A program made the translations under genes and the position numbers. A DNA stretch of 64,000 bases, taken from positions 1 to 64,000 of the forward strand of contig NZ_SDDX01000007.1 of assembly GCF_004115925.1 (NCBI RefSeq). The letters are read 5' to 3'. The notes below the pieces were generated by a model. It saw only the letters and a list, made by a program, of their open reading frames with translations. It searched no databases and was not told the DNA's origin. Source of the stretch: Lelliottia nimipressuralis (lineage in GTDB: Bacteria; Pseudomonadota; Gammaproteobacteria; Enterobacterales; Enterobacteriaceae). Positions 11,856 through 20,371 of the stretch are shown here, in pieces (within the stretch, counting starts at the first letter, position 1; the number at the start of each line of letters is the position of its first letter).

Positions 11856-11882
11856 GTATCGGCAATGGGCGTCAGAACTTAA
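11856..11882 (-). promoter_or_regulatory. FliA (sigma28) promoter of ycgR
   Basis: On the minus strand TTAAGTTC-N11-GCCGATAC matches the flagellar sigma28 consensus TAAAGTTT-N11-GCCGATAA with the correct 11-nt spacer, ending 41 bp before the ycgR start. Confidence 0.85.
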
Positions 11883-12022
11883 TACAAACCGGTGATTTTT
11901 TTTCAAAAATGAGAGGGAATTAAGTCGGTGAGAAAAAACGGTTTTAGCGCAGTGACCTATACTTAAGTCACTTGCGCGAAACATTTTCAGCGCATGCATT
12001 TCATCTGCAAGAGGGCATCGCT

Positions 12023-12277
12023 ATGGGTATTATCGCCTGGATTGTTTTTGGTCTTATCGCCGGCGTGATCGCAAAATTCATTATGCCGGGGCGTGATGGT
12101 GGCGGCTTCATTCTGACCTGCGTGCTGGGGGTTATCGGTGCGGTTGTCGGCGGCTGGCTGGCGACCATGTTTGGCGTCGGCGGCAGCGTCAGCGGATTTA
12201 ACCTGCACAGCTTCCTGGTGGCGGTGGTCGGTGCCATCGTCGTCCTTGCGATTTTCAGACTGCTCAGACGCACATAA
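12023..12277 (+). CDS. ymgE: GlsB/YeaQ/YmgE family membrane protein
   Basis: Small 84-residue inner-membrane protein of the transglycosylase-associated (YeaQ/YmgE) family, with three hydrophobic segments separated by glycine-rich turns (MPGRDGGGF, GVGGSVSGF). Its molecular function is unknown; relatives are stress-induced. The start at 12023 (MGIIAWIVFG) gives the E. coli YmgE length and sequence, with GAGGG about 8 nt before the ATG. Seventeen extra in-frame codons upstream are unlikely to be translated. It is divergent from ycgR and followed by a terminator. Confidence 0.9.
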   Translation: MGIIAWIVFGLIAGVIAKFIMPGRDGGGFILTCVLGVIGAVVGGWLATMFGVGGSVSGFNLHSFLVAVVGAIVVLAIFRLLRRT

Positions 12278-12291
12278 ACCGCTAAAAACGC

Positions 12292-12320
12292 AAACGGCTC
12301 TCCCTGAGGGCCGTTTTTTT
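12292..12320 (+). terminator. Rho-independent terminator after ymgE
   Basis: AAACGGCTCT / AGGGCCGTTT stem with one G-U wobble, small loop and a T8 run, starting 15 bp past the ymgE stop. Confidence 0.88.
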
Positions 12321-12343
12321 TGTCCGCATATTGCTTTGTTAAT

Positions 12344-12362
12344 CGAAATGAGAATAATTGTC
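12344..12362 (+). promoter_or_regulatory. Fur box upstream of the siderophore receptor
   Basis: CGAAATGAGAATAATTGTC matches 13 of 19 positions of the Fur consensus GATAATGATAATCATTATC and lies 33 bp before the receptor start, where Fur binding would block the promoter. Confidence 0.8.
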
Positions 12363-12395
12363 GTTCTTTATATCATCTAATAATAAGACGACACT

Positions 12396-14498
12396 ATGAA
12401 CACCTCGCGTTTTGCAGTATGTGCGTTGGCAGGCGCGGTCACACTGGCGTTGCAGACTTGCGCGTTTGCGGAAGAATCAACCATTCTCGTGACCGGATCA
12501 GAACAGGGCAGCCAGCTTCCTGAGTGGACAAACAGTGCCACCAAATCAGCCGTTGCCGAGAGTAAAACCCCGCAGGTCATCAACACCATTTCCGCCACGG
12601 AGATCGAACAGCGTCACGCGAATTCGGTCAACGAAATCCTGCGCTATGCCCCGGGCGTGTCGACGGAAGTGCGCGGCAATACCTCCTATATGAGTGAATA
12701 TAAGATCCGCGGATTCACCGTCGAGCAGGAGTATTACAACGGTCTGCAGCTGCCCTACAATGTCACCGGGAACACCAAAGCGCGCATCGATCCGCAGCTG
12801 ATCGAGAGCGTGGACATCCTCAAAGGCCCCGCCTCTGTGCTGTACGGCGGCGGCTCGCCGGGCGGGCTGGTCAATATTCAGGGCAAAAAGCCGCAAAAAA
12901 CCGCGCAAACGGAAGTGGGCTTTAACACCGGGACGCGCAATCTGAAAGAGGGCTATCTCGATTCCACCGGGCAGATTGCCGACAGCGACTGGGACTATCG
13001 TCTGCTGGGCAAAGCGACGGAAGGCGACGATCAGCCGCACACCACGCGCACGGAAAACTACCTGGTGGCACCGTCCGTGACCTGGCAGCCAGACAGCAAA
13101 ACGCGCCTGACCCTTGATGCGCTCGCACAAAACAGCCCAAGCCTGACGCCGTCTAACCCGCTTCCGCTTTCGTATCTGCGTTCCAAATATGCCGATCGCC
13201 GCGATTATGCAGGCGACGAATGGAGCGGTTTCAAACAGCGCCAGTGGATGCTGGGCTACAGCTTTGAACACCAGTTTGATAGCGGCTGGGGCTTCAGTCA
13301 GAAAGCGCGCTATTTCGACGTGGATACGCACCAGCGCAGCATCTACTCCACAGGGCCAGGCGCAAACGTGTACGAGCTAAACCGCTTTGCTTACACCACC
13401 GATGAAGACCTGCAGAGTTTCAACATGGATAACCAGGTCACCAAAACGCTGGAGCTGGGCGACTGGAAGCACCATTTGCTGGCAGGCTTCGACTACCAGA
13501 AGCTCAATTCCCACTTCCACTATCGCTATGCGGCGAATACGCCGGGTATCGAAATGCGTAACCCGGACTACACGCAGGTCAACGACGGTTCGCTCGGTCT
13601 CTACACCGCGCAGAAAAATCGCCTGAGCTATCAGCAAAACGGGTACTACCTGCAGGATCAGATCGAATTCGGCGGGCTGAATCTGCTCGGCAGCCTGCGC
13701 TACGACGACTATCGCTCCGTCACCACCGACTATCTGCAAAACGGTGACAAAGCCTGGGTATCGCAGGATCGCGTCACTAAACGTCTGGGGGCGTTGTACG
13801 CCTTTGAAAACGGTATCTCGCCGTTTATCAGCTACTCCGAAGGCTTTGCGCCCGTTTCACCGCAGGGCACGCTGACCGCTAAAAACGTCAAGCCAACCAC
13901 CAGCAAACAGGTGGAAGGCGGGGTGAAATACCTGCTGGAAGAGTACGCGACCACCTTTACCGCGTCGGTGTTTAACATTCGCCAGAAAAATGTGGTCACG
14001 ACCGATCCGGGCTTCCTGAACTATCGTCAGACCGGTGAAGTGGAATCGAAGGGGGCGGAATTGTCTGCCGTCAGCCGTCCGACGGATAACCTGACGCTGA
14101 TCGCCAATTACGCCTACACCCACGCGATCAACACGGAAGATGATAAATACCAGGGGAAACGCCCGACGCAGGTGCCGGAAAACGCCTTTAACCTGTGGGG
14201 GGACTACACCTTCGACAGCACGCCGCTGAAAGGGCTGAACCTCGGCGCAGGCGCACGCTACACCGGGCCGATGGAGATCGCGCCGACCAACGATCAGGGT
14301 AAACTGGGCGGCACGACGCAGTACGATCTGGCCGCCTCTTATCAGATGGGTGAAGTTCTGCCGTCGCTGGCCGGGCTAACCCTGAAAGCCAGCGCGCAGA
14401 ACATCACCAACAAAGAGACGTTTACCTGCTACGACGCGACAAACTGCTGGATTGGCCGCGACCGCACGGTTCAGGTGGGGGCGAGCTACAGCTTCTGA
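12396..14498 (+). CDS. TonB-dependent siderophore receptor, FoxA/FhuA-like
   Basis: Outer-membrane ligand-gated channel importing an iron-siderophore complex with energy from TonB. A signal peptide ends near AFA (about residue 25), followed by a TonB box (STILVTG). The plug domain spans about residues 50-160, with its typical IRGF and VLYGGGSPGGLVN segments. A 22-strand barrel follows, closing with terminal Phe. The 700-residue length and the cysteine pair near the end (TCYDATNCW) are most like FoxA-type ferrioxamine receptors, but the substrate cannot be read from sequence. Iron repression is supported by the Fur box. It is absent from this spot in E. coli, so it is an insertion between ymgE and treA. 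Confidence 0.85.
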   Translation: MNTSRFAVCALAGAVTLALQTCAFAEESTILVTGSEQGSQLPEWTNSATKSAVAESKTPQVINTISATEIEQRHANSVNEILRYAPGVSTEVRGNTSYMSEYKIRGFTVEQEYYNGLQLPYNVTGNTKARIDPQLIESVDILKGPASVLYGGGSPGGLVNIQGKKPQKTAQTEVGFNTGTRNLKEGYLDSTGQIADSDWDYRLLGKATEGDDQPHTTRTENYLVAPSVTWQPDSKTRLTLDALAQNSPSLTPSNPLPLSYLRSKYADRRDYAGDEWSGFKQRQWMLGYSFEHQFDSGWGFSQKARYFDVDTHQRSIYSTGPGANVYELNRFAYTTDEDLQSFNMDNQVTKTLELGDWKHHLLAGFDYQKLNSHFHYRYAANTPGIEMRNPDYTQVNDGSLGLYTAQKNRLSYQQNGYYLQDQIEFGGLNLLGSLRYDDYRSVTTDYLQNGDKAWVSQDRVTKRLGALYAFENGISPFISYSEGFAPVSPQGTLTAKNVKPTTSKQVEGGVKYLLEEYATTFTASVFNIRQKNVVTTDPGFLNYRQTGEVESKGAELSAVSRPTDNLTLIANYAYTHAINTEDDKYQGKRPTQVPENAFNLWGDYTFDSTPLKGLNLGAGARYTGPMEIAPTNDQGKLGGTTQYDLAASYQMGEVLPSLAGLTLKASAQNITNKETFTCYDATNCWIGRDRTVQVGASYSF

Positions 14499-14511
14499 TT
14501 TTCCTCTGATG

Positions 14512-14541
14512 TCTCACCCTCTCTTGCGTGAGAGGGTGAGA
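14512..14541. terminator. Strong hairpin between convergent receptor and treA
   Basis: Perfect 12-bp inverted repeat TCTCACCCTCTC / GAGAGGGTGAGA with loop TTGCGT, 14 bp after the receptor stop and 18 bp before the treA stop. It lacks a T-run, so it may act as a mutual 3'-end hairpin or belong to a dispersed intergenic repeat family. Confidence 0.6.
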
Positions 14542-14558
14542 GTACCAGCCGAACAATC

Positions 14559-16256
14559 CTACTGCGCGGCACTCTTCTGCACAGGCGCCACATCATCGTT
14601 CGCCGCAGGCTGAGTCGCCGGCAGGCTGTCGCACGGTTTCTCTTTCGGACAGACTAAATCAAGCATTTTCAGCGTCACGCCGTTGGTCCAGCCGAAACCG
14701 TCCTGCAACGGATACTCACCGCCGCCTCCGCCGGTGCCGGTGGTCGACACATCATATTTCTCCACCAGCTTCTGCTCGCGGTCGTAGGTATGCTGCACGT
14801 TCGTCAGGAAGCGCCAGGTGACATCCATCGCCACTTTCTTATGACCGTAGTTTTGCAGCCCTTCGGCCGCCACCCACTGCAAGGGCGCCCAGCCGTTTGG
14901 CGCGTCCCACTGCTGGCCGCTGTTGATAGTGGTGGTAGTCACGCCACCCGGTTTCAACAGGCGTGACGCGGTGGCACTCGCCACTTTATCGGCCCGCTCT
15001 TTGGAGGCGGCGTTGACGTACAGCGGGAACAGGGCGGCGGCAGTCAGCTGATTACGTACCTTTTTGCTCTTCAGATCGTAATCGGCGTACCAGCCCTCTT
15101 TGTCATTCCACAGATGGCTCTCGATCGCTTTTTGTCGCGCGTTGGCCAGAGTTTCATAGCGGTTTGCGCGCTCGGTATCGCCTGATTCCTGGCTGGCTTT
15201 GGCGAGCAATTTTTCCATTTTGAACAGCAGGGCGTTCAAATCTACCGGCACAATGCTGGTGGTACGAATGGTGCCAAGTTTTTGCGGATCGTCCATCCAG
15301 CGGGAGCTAAAGTCCCAGCCGGAGGCGGCAGCGGAGCGCAGGTCACGGTAGATTTCCGTCGCTGGACGGTTCGGGTTGTTTTTGGCGGTGGTCACGTCAT
15401 CGAGCCAGGATTCCGGACGCGGCGTGTCGCGATCGTCCCAGTAGCGGTTCAGAATCGCGCCGTCATCCAGTTTCACTACCCGTTTGTTGGCCTGACCCGG
15501 CTGCAGCGTCTCCACACCCTCCATCCAGTAGGTGTACTCTTTTTCCATCTGCGGCAGATAGGTTTTCAGCGCCTCTTTATCGTGCGTGGCGAGCAGTTCG
15601 ACCATCAGGGAGAAAAACGGCGGCTGCGAACGGCTCAGATAGTAGCTGCGGTTGCCGTTGGGAATATGGCCCCAGGTGTCGATCTCATAGCCGAAGTTGG
15701 CCACCATATCGCTGATTTTGTCCCAGTGATCGCTCTCGGCCAGCCCCAGCATGGTGAAATAGCTGTCCCAGTAATAGACTTCGCGGAAACGGCCACCCGG
15801 CACCACATAAGGTTTCGGCAGCGGCAGCAGCGAATCCCACTTATCGGCTTTATCGGTGGTGCGCGTCAGCACTGGCCACAGGCCATCAATATGCTCGCGC
15901 AGGCTCTGTCCGGCAGGCGGAACGTATTTTTCGCCTTCAGCAGGAAGGGTAAAATTCATCTCGACGAAATGGCGCAGGTCAAATCCGCGTTGCAGATGCT
16001 GCATACGGTAATCCGCCAGAATCATCAGGGGATCGCTTTTCGGCACCGCGTCGGCGAAGGTTTTTTGATCGGGGAACAGCTTAGCGCTTTGCACATCACT
16101 GAACAGGGGACCGAGCAGAATATCCGGCGACTGTTTTTGTGTGGAAGGTAACTCATCAGCGAAGCTCAGTGCGGCGACGCTCAGCATCGCGCCCCCCAGT
16201 GCCACACGCAGCGCCAGCGGCAGGCGTGCAGGACGGCGCATTTCAGTTCTCGTCAT
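14559..16256 (-). CDS. treA: Periplasmic trehalase
   Basis: GH37 enzyme that splits trehalose into two glucose molecules in the periplasm, allowing growth on trehalose at high osmolarity. A signal peptide spans about residues 1-33 (ends SFA), and both trehalase signatures are present: [14 protein letters not shown] and [10 protein letters not shown], followed by the glycine-rich [11 protein letters not shown] loop. It has 565 residues, as in E. coli. The start at 16256 has AAGGAG 8 nt upstream; a second in-frame ATG five codons later lacks that spacing. It is divergent from a sugar porin, unlike in E. coli, which suggests the two may supply disaccharide together. Confidence 0.96.
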   Translation of the reverse strand: MTRTEMRRPARLPLALRVALGGAMLSVAALSFADELPSTQKQSPDILLGPLFSDVQSAKLFPDQKTFADAVPKSDPLMILADYRMQHLQRGFDLRHFVEMNFTLPAEGEKYVPPAGQSLREHIDGLWPVLTRTTDKADKWDSLLPLPKPYVVPGGRFREVYYWDSYFTMLGLAESDHWDKISDMVANFGYEIDTWGHIPNGNRSYYLSRSQPPFFSLMVELLATHDKEALKTYLPQMEKEYTYWMEGVETLQPGQANKRVVKLDDGAILNRYWDDRDTPRPESWLDDVTTAKNNPNRPATEIYRDLRSAAASGWDFSSRWMDDPQKLGTIRTTSIVPVDLNALLFKMEKLLAKASQESGDTERANRYETLANARQKAIESHLWNDKEGWYADYDLKSKKVRNQLTAAALFPLYVNAASKERADKVASATASRLLKPGGVTTTTINSGQQWDAPNGWAPLQWVAAEGLQNYGHKKVAMDVTWRFLTNVQHTYDREQKLVEKYDVSTTGTGGGGGEYPLQDGFGWTNGVTLKMLDLVCPKEKPCDSLPATQPAANDDVAPVQKSAAQ

Positions 16257-16671
16257 CGGTTTTTCTCCTTTTTATTCTCGCGAGCAGCGTCGCCGCTGCC
16301 GTCAATCACCTGAAAACCTTAGACGAATATGGCCGTTTTCGCGTGTCGAATATCCCATTTTTCGCAAAACCAGACTCTTTACCCACACAGGAATAATCAG
16401 TAATAAAGCGTTAATATATATCTGCTGTTTATTGTTTTTAATTTCTTAATAGGTAATGTGATTGAATAAGCCTGAATGAATTAAGGCTCTCACTAATTAC
16501 AAATGTGATCGCGTGCATTATTTATTGCCGTTTTTATGAAGAAACACTTCTTAGCGATCACATAAATTAAAAAACATAATTAACGGATGAAAAAACGTAA
16601 TGGAACCGTCGGGCACAATTAGGCGAAATATCGCTGTTTATTGGCCGCAGTAATTTATCAGGAAGGAATCC
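16257..16671. promoter_or_regulatory. Divergent treA/porin control region with inverted TGTGATCGC sites
   Basis: This 415-bp AT-rich stretch contains no gene. TGTGATCGC at 16504-16512 and its exact inverse GCGATCACA at 16554-16562 form a long-spaced inverted repeat 110-168 bp before the porin start. TGTGA is the CRP half-site, so paired CRP contacts or an operator of an unidentified sugar regulator are both possible. Confidence 0.45.
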
Positions 16672-18054
16672 ATGAGAATAAAGTTGATTGTGTTAGCCGT
16701 CAGCGTAATTTGCTCGGCGGGAGGATATGCTGCGCACCGCGCGCCCACTCTGGAAGAGAAACTTGCACAGCTGGAAGCACGCCTGGAAAAGGCTGAAAGC
16801 CGGGCGGAGAAGGCCGAAGCGCAAATTGAGCAATTACAGCAACAGCAGACGGTCGTCGCCAAAACAGAACCGACCGTGGCGGTGGAATCAGCCGAGCCGG
16901 TCACCGCGTCGGCGTTACCGAAACTGACGCTTTCTGGCTACGGCGATATTAAATTTTACGGCGACGTCGAATTTAACATGGATGCGGCCAGCAGGAGCGG
17001 TGCATTGACGTCGATAAAAACCAGTGCGAATAAAGACTGGGCATCGGGAAATAATGAACGCTGGGATATTAACGGGCGTCTGCTGTTAGGCTTTGACGGT
17101 TATCGTCGAATGGATGACGGTAATTTTGCCGGATTCTCGGTGCAGCCGCTGGCAGATCTCACCGGCAAAATGAATCTCGATGATGCCGTATTCTTCTTCG
17201 GCAATGAGAATAACTGGAAGATCAAAGTCGGGCGTTTTGAAGCCTACGATATGTTCCCGCTCAATCAGGATACCTTTATCGAATATTCCGGGAATACGGC
17301 CAACGATCTCTACAGCGACGGCTACGGCTATATCTACATGATGAAAGAGGGCCGGGGACGTAGCGACAGCGGTGGCAACTTCCTGATGAGCAAAACCCTG
17401 GATAACTGGTATTTCGAGGTCAACACGCTGCTGGAAGACGGCAGCACGCTCTTTGTCGACAAGCAGTATCACGGCATCAATCTCGATAACGACAAAAACG
17501 TGGCCTATATCCGCCCGGTCATCGCCTGGCAGAGCGGACGCTTCTCAACGGCGGTGGCGATGGAGAGTAACCTCGTCAACAACGCCTACGGCTATCGTGA
17601 CGCGTCAGGGCAGTGGGTCGATCAGTCCGATCGCACCGGTTACGGTTTCACGATGACCTGGAATGGGCAGCAAACCGATCCGCAAGACGGCGTTGTGGTG
17701 AACCTGAATACCGCTTACATGGATGCCACGGATGAAACCGATTTTACCGCGGGGACTAACGCCCTGTGGCACAACATCGAGCTGGGCTACATTTACGCCC
17801 ACAACGAGGTGGATAAATTCAACTCCGCGAATGTGTACGATAACTGCGATAACGACTGCTGGATAACCGATCCAGGCGATTACGATATTCATACCCTTCA
17901 CGCGTCGTATCTCATCCCGAACGTGATGAATATGAAGAACTTTAATATCTATCTCGGGGCGTACGCCTCCTGGGTGGAGGCGCATCCGAATAAGGGCGCT
18001 GATAACAACGACGATCGCTACGGCGGCCGTGTTCGCTTTAAGTACTACTTCTGA
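16672..18054 (+). CDS. Sugar-specific outer-membrane porin, RafY/ScrY-like
   Basis: Carbohydrate porin of the maltoporin superfamily. The 460-residue protein has a signal peptide (about 1-20) and an N-terminal coiled coil of charged heptads at about residues 24-62, as in ScrY and RafY. A beta-barrel rich in aromatic strand ends follows and closes in KYYF. The coiled coil distinguishes it from LamB. The likely substrate is an oligosaccharide; proximity to treA makes trehalose possible. AGGAAGG lies 6-8 nt before the ATG. Confidence 0.8.
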   Translation: MRIKLIVLAVSVICSAGGYAAHRAPTLEEKLAQLEARLEKAESRAEKAEAQIEQLQQQQTVVAKTEPTVAVESAEPVTASALPKLTLSGYGDIKFYGDVEFNMDAASRSGALTSIKTSANKDWASGNNERWDINGRLLLGFDGYRRMDDGNFAGFSVQPLADLTGKMNLDDAVFFFGNENNWKIKVGRFEAYDMFPLNQDTFIEYSGNTANDLYSDGYGYIYMMKEGRGRSDSGGNFLMSKTLDNWYFEVNTLLEDGSTLFVDKQYHGINLDNDKNVAYIRPVIAWQSGRFSTAVAMESNLVNNAYGYRDASGQWVDQSDRTGYGFTMTWNGQQTDPQDGVVVNLNTAYMDATDETDFTAGTNALWHNIELGYIYAHNEVDKFNSANVYDNCDNDCWITDPGDYDIHTLHASYLIPNVMNMKNFNIYLGAYASWVEAHPNKGADNNDDRYGGRVRFKYYF

Positions 18055-18061
18055 CGCCTAG

Positions 18062-18091
18062 CCAGTCAGACCTCTTCGGGGGTCTGGCTGG
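18062..18091. terminator. Bidirectional terminator overlapping the araC-type gene end
   Basis: CCAGTCAGACC / GGTCTGGCTGG (11 bp, one wobble) with an 8-nt loop directly after the porin stop at 18054. The stem includes the stop codon and last codons of the opposing AraC-type gene. Confidence 0.65.
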
Positions 18092-19022
18092 TTTCCCGCA
18101 GGGTTCCCGGCGCATGGCCGACGATGCGTTTAAACGCCCGGCTAAAGGCCGCCAGCGATCCATATCCCAGCCGCAACGCCACGGTTTCAATCGCCTGATG
18201 TTCATGCCGAATGTACTGAATGGCGAGGCGCATCCTGAGTTCACTCAAATATTTGGCAGGCGTAGTGCCGGTGGCGGATAAAAACCGCTCGGCAAAGACC
18301 GAACGTGAAGTACCAGCCTCTTTTGCCAACTCCGCCACGCTCCAGTTGACGCCCGGCTGCTGGTGCATGGCATAAATCGCACGGCTCAGACGTGGGTCGC
18401 GGAGTACCTGCACCCAGCCCGTGGCTTTTCCGCAGCCCGCTTCCACCCAGCCGCGCACGATGAGGGCGGCCACCACATCGGCGAGACGCGCCAGAATCCC
18501 GGCGAAACCGACCTGCCGGGTCATGGATTCCCGCTCCATCGCCGCCAGCAGCGGGTGGATCTCCGGCCAGGTCGACATCAGACGGCTCACCATCATCACT
18601 TCCGGCATCGCTTTGATCAGGGGCTGCATCCCGCCCAGCTCAAAATCCATACATCCGCTGAATATCACCACGTTTTCGCTTTCCGGGCACGCCTCGCAGG
18701 TGATGGCGCACACGGAGTTGCAAATCGGCTCGCTGGGAAACGCCGACACCGGGGTGACGGTGGCATTTTCATCCGACAGCAGGGCGTGGGCATTGCCGTT
18801 GGGAATAAACAGCGCATCGCCGCTGCTCAGGGTAAACACCGCGCCGCTCTCCATGCGCAGCACCGCTGAACCGTGGCTGACGAAATGAAACTGCGCCTTG
18901 CCGGGGGCCTGGGTGAACGCCACGCCAAAAGGGGCGCTGGCCTCGATCCGGCGGTACTTCACGCCGGAGAGACGCATTCCACGTAAAAGCTCACTGATTA
19001 AATCGGGCGACTGAACGGTCAT
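18066..19022 (-). CDS. AraC family transcriptional regulator
   Basis: Transcription regulator with an N-terminal cupin-type ligand domain (about residues 1-180; cupin_6 type) and a C-terminal AraC double helix-turn-helix (about 200-305; LSRAIYAMHQQPGVNWSVAELA then RLGYGSLAAFSRAFKRIVG). The start is the ATG at 19022 with GGAG 8 nt upstream, giving 318 residues; a GTG two codons earlier sits too close to that site. Divergent from an MFS efflux gene, which it most likely controls; members of this group often sense a small drug-like ligand. Confidence 0.85.
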   Translation of the reverse strand: MTVQSPDLISELLRGMRLSGVKYRRIEASAPFGVAFTQAPGKAQFHFVSHGSAVLRMESGAVFTLSSGDALFIPNGNAHALLSDENATVTPVSAFPSEPICNSVCAITCEACPESENVVIFSGCMDFELGGMQPLIKAMPEVMMVSRLMSTWPEIHPLLAAMERESMTRQVGFAGILARLADVVAALIVRGWVEAGCGKATGWVQVLRDPRLSRAIYAMHQQPGVNWSVAELAKEAGTSRSVFAERFLSATGTTPAKYLSELRMRLAIQYIRHEHQAIETVALRLGYGSLAAFSRAFKRIVGHAPGTLRETSQTPEEV

Positions 19023-19138
19023 GGGCACAACTCCGGACGAATTATCAATAAGTGAAGATTATATGTCATAGATCGTCCAGGGGGAACGCTCTATGCTTTT
19101 GCGACGGTTGTCACATTTTTCTAACGGGAGAGCAACAG

Positions 19139-20326
19139 ATGAATTCAACTATTGCGGCGAGCGAGGCCATAGCGCCCGCAAAACCCGCCTGGCGAGCGGT
19201 CTATTCACTGGGACTGGGGGTGTTTGGCCTGATTACGGCGGAGTTTTTACCGGCCAGTTTGTTAACGCCGATGGCTGCCAGTCTCGGTGTCAGTGAAGGG
19301 ATGGCCGGGCAAGCGGTGACCGCAACGGCGCTGGTCGCACTGGTGACTGGGCTGCTGATTACGCCCGCCACCAAAAGTATCGACCGCCGCTGGGTGCTGA
19401 TGTTTTTCTCTGTGCTGCAAATTATCTCCAGCCTGCTGGTGGCCTTTGCGCCCAATTTGCAGGTACTGCTGATGGGACGCCTGCTGTTAGGCATCGCTAT
19501 CGGCGGCTTCTGGGCAATGTCCACGGCCACGGCGATGCGGCTGGTTCCGGCCGATAAAGTGCCGAAAGCGCTGGCGGTGATCTTCTCCAGCGTGTCGATC
19601 GCAACCGTGGTCGCCGCGCCGCTCGGCAGCTATCTGGGCAGCCTGATCGGCTGGCGTAACGTCTTTATCCTCTGCATTCTGCCGAGCATGCTGGCGCTGC
19701 TCTGGCAACTGTGGGTGCTCCCGTCAATGAAACCGGAGAGCAGCGGCAGTCTCGGGACCTTGCTGCGCGTGCTGCGCCGCCCTGGCATGATCGGCGGGCT
19801 ATTAGCCACGGTGCTGATTTTTAGCGGTCACTTTGCCTTCTTTACCTACCTGCGCCCGTTCCTTGAAACCGTCGGGCAGGCGAGCGTCGAGAGCATTTCG
19901 CTGATCCTGCTGGGCTTTGGCCTCGCCAATTTCGTCGGCACCTCGATTGCCGGGCATCTGCTGGCGCGCAATTTACGTCTGACGCTGGCGCTGGTGCCGT
20001 TTGCAATGGGCGTTCTGGCGCTGATCATGGTGGCATACGGCCATCTGGCGATACTCGACGGGCTGCTGGTGGCGCTGTGGGGCTTTGCCTTTGGCCTGGT
20101 GCCGGTGGGCTGGTCGACCTGGCTTGCGACCACGGTGCCGGACGAAGCCGAAAGTGCGGGTGGCTTGCTGGTGGCGTCGATTCAGTTTGCGATTGGTGCC
20201 GGTGCGGCAGGCGGCGGGGCGGTGTTTGATCTCAACGGTGCCAGCGGGGTATTCGCCGGAAGCGGCTTGCTGCTGGTGAGCGCAATGGTAATTGTCTTGA
20301 TGGGCGTTCGTGTCAAAGCGGAATAA
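19139..20326 (+). CDS. MFS efflux transporter, NepI-like
   Basis: Twelve-helix drug/metabolite:proton antiporter of the DHA1 group. The sequence follows E. coli NepI (purine ribonucleoside efflux) in diagnostic segments such as VEFLPVSLLTPMA-like EFLPASLLTPMA, GGFWAMS, RLVP and LVPVGWSTW. The start at 19139 (MNSTIAASEA) has GGGAG about 9 nt upstream and gives 395 residues; longer in-frame options would add a non-hydrophobic leader. Its divergent neighbour is an AraC regulator. The exported compound is unknown. Confidence 0.85.
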   Translation: MNSTIAASEAIAPAKPAWRAVYSLGLGVFGLITAEFLPASLLTPMAASLGVSEGMAGQAVTATALVALVTGLLITPATKSIDRRWVLMFFSVLQIISSLLVAFAPNLQVLLMGRLLLGIAIGGFWAMSTATAMRLVPADKVPKALAVIFSSVSIATVVAAPLGSYLGSLIGWRNVFILCILPSMLALLWQLWVLPSMKPESSGSLGTLLRVLRRPGMIGGLLATVLIFSGHFAFFTYLRPFLETVGQASVESISLILLGFGLANFVGTSIAGHLLARNLRLTLALVPFAMGVLALIMVAYGHLAILDGLLVALWGFAFGLVPVGWSTWLATTVPDEAESAGGLLVASIQFAIGAGAAGGGAVFDLNGASGVFAGSGLLLVSAMVIVLMGVRVKAE

Positions 20327-20337
20327 CGGTTAAAAGC

Positions 20338-20362
20338 CGGGTGGCGGCGATGTCGCCACCCG
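20338..20362. repeat. REP-like palindrome and terminator between MFS gene and GAPDH gene
   Basis: Perfect CGGGTGGCG / CGCCACCCG stem with a 7-nt loop, followed shortly by T5, in the 45-bp gap between convergent stops. It belongs with the REP-like elements at 3263 and 7545. Confidence 0.7.
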
Positions 20363-20371
20363 ACGCGGTTT

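Noticed and set aside
14512..14541. Classic Rho-independent terminator
   Set aside because: The stem is excellent but no T-run follows on either strand, so I list it only as a probable 3' hairpin.
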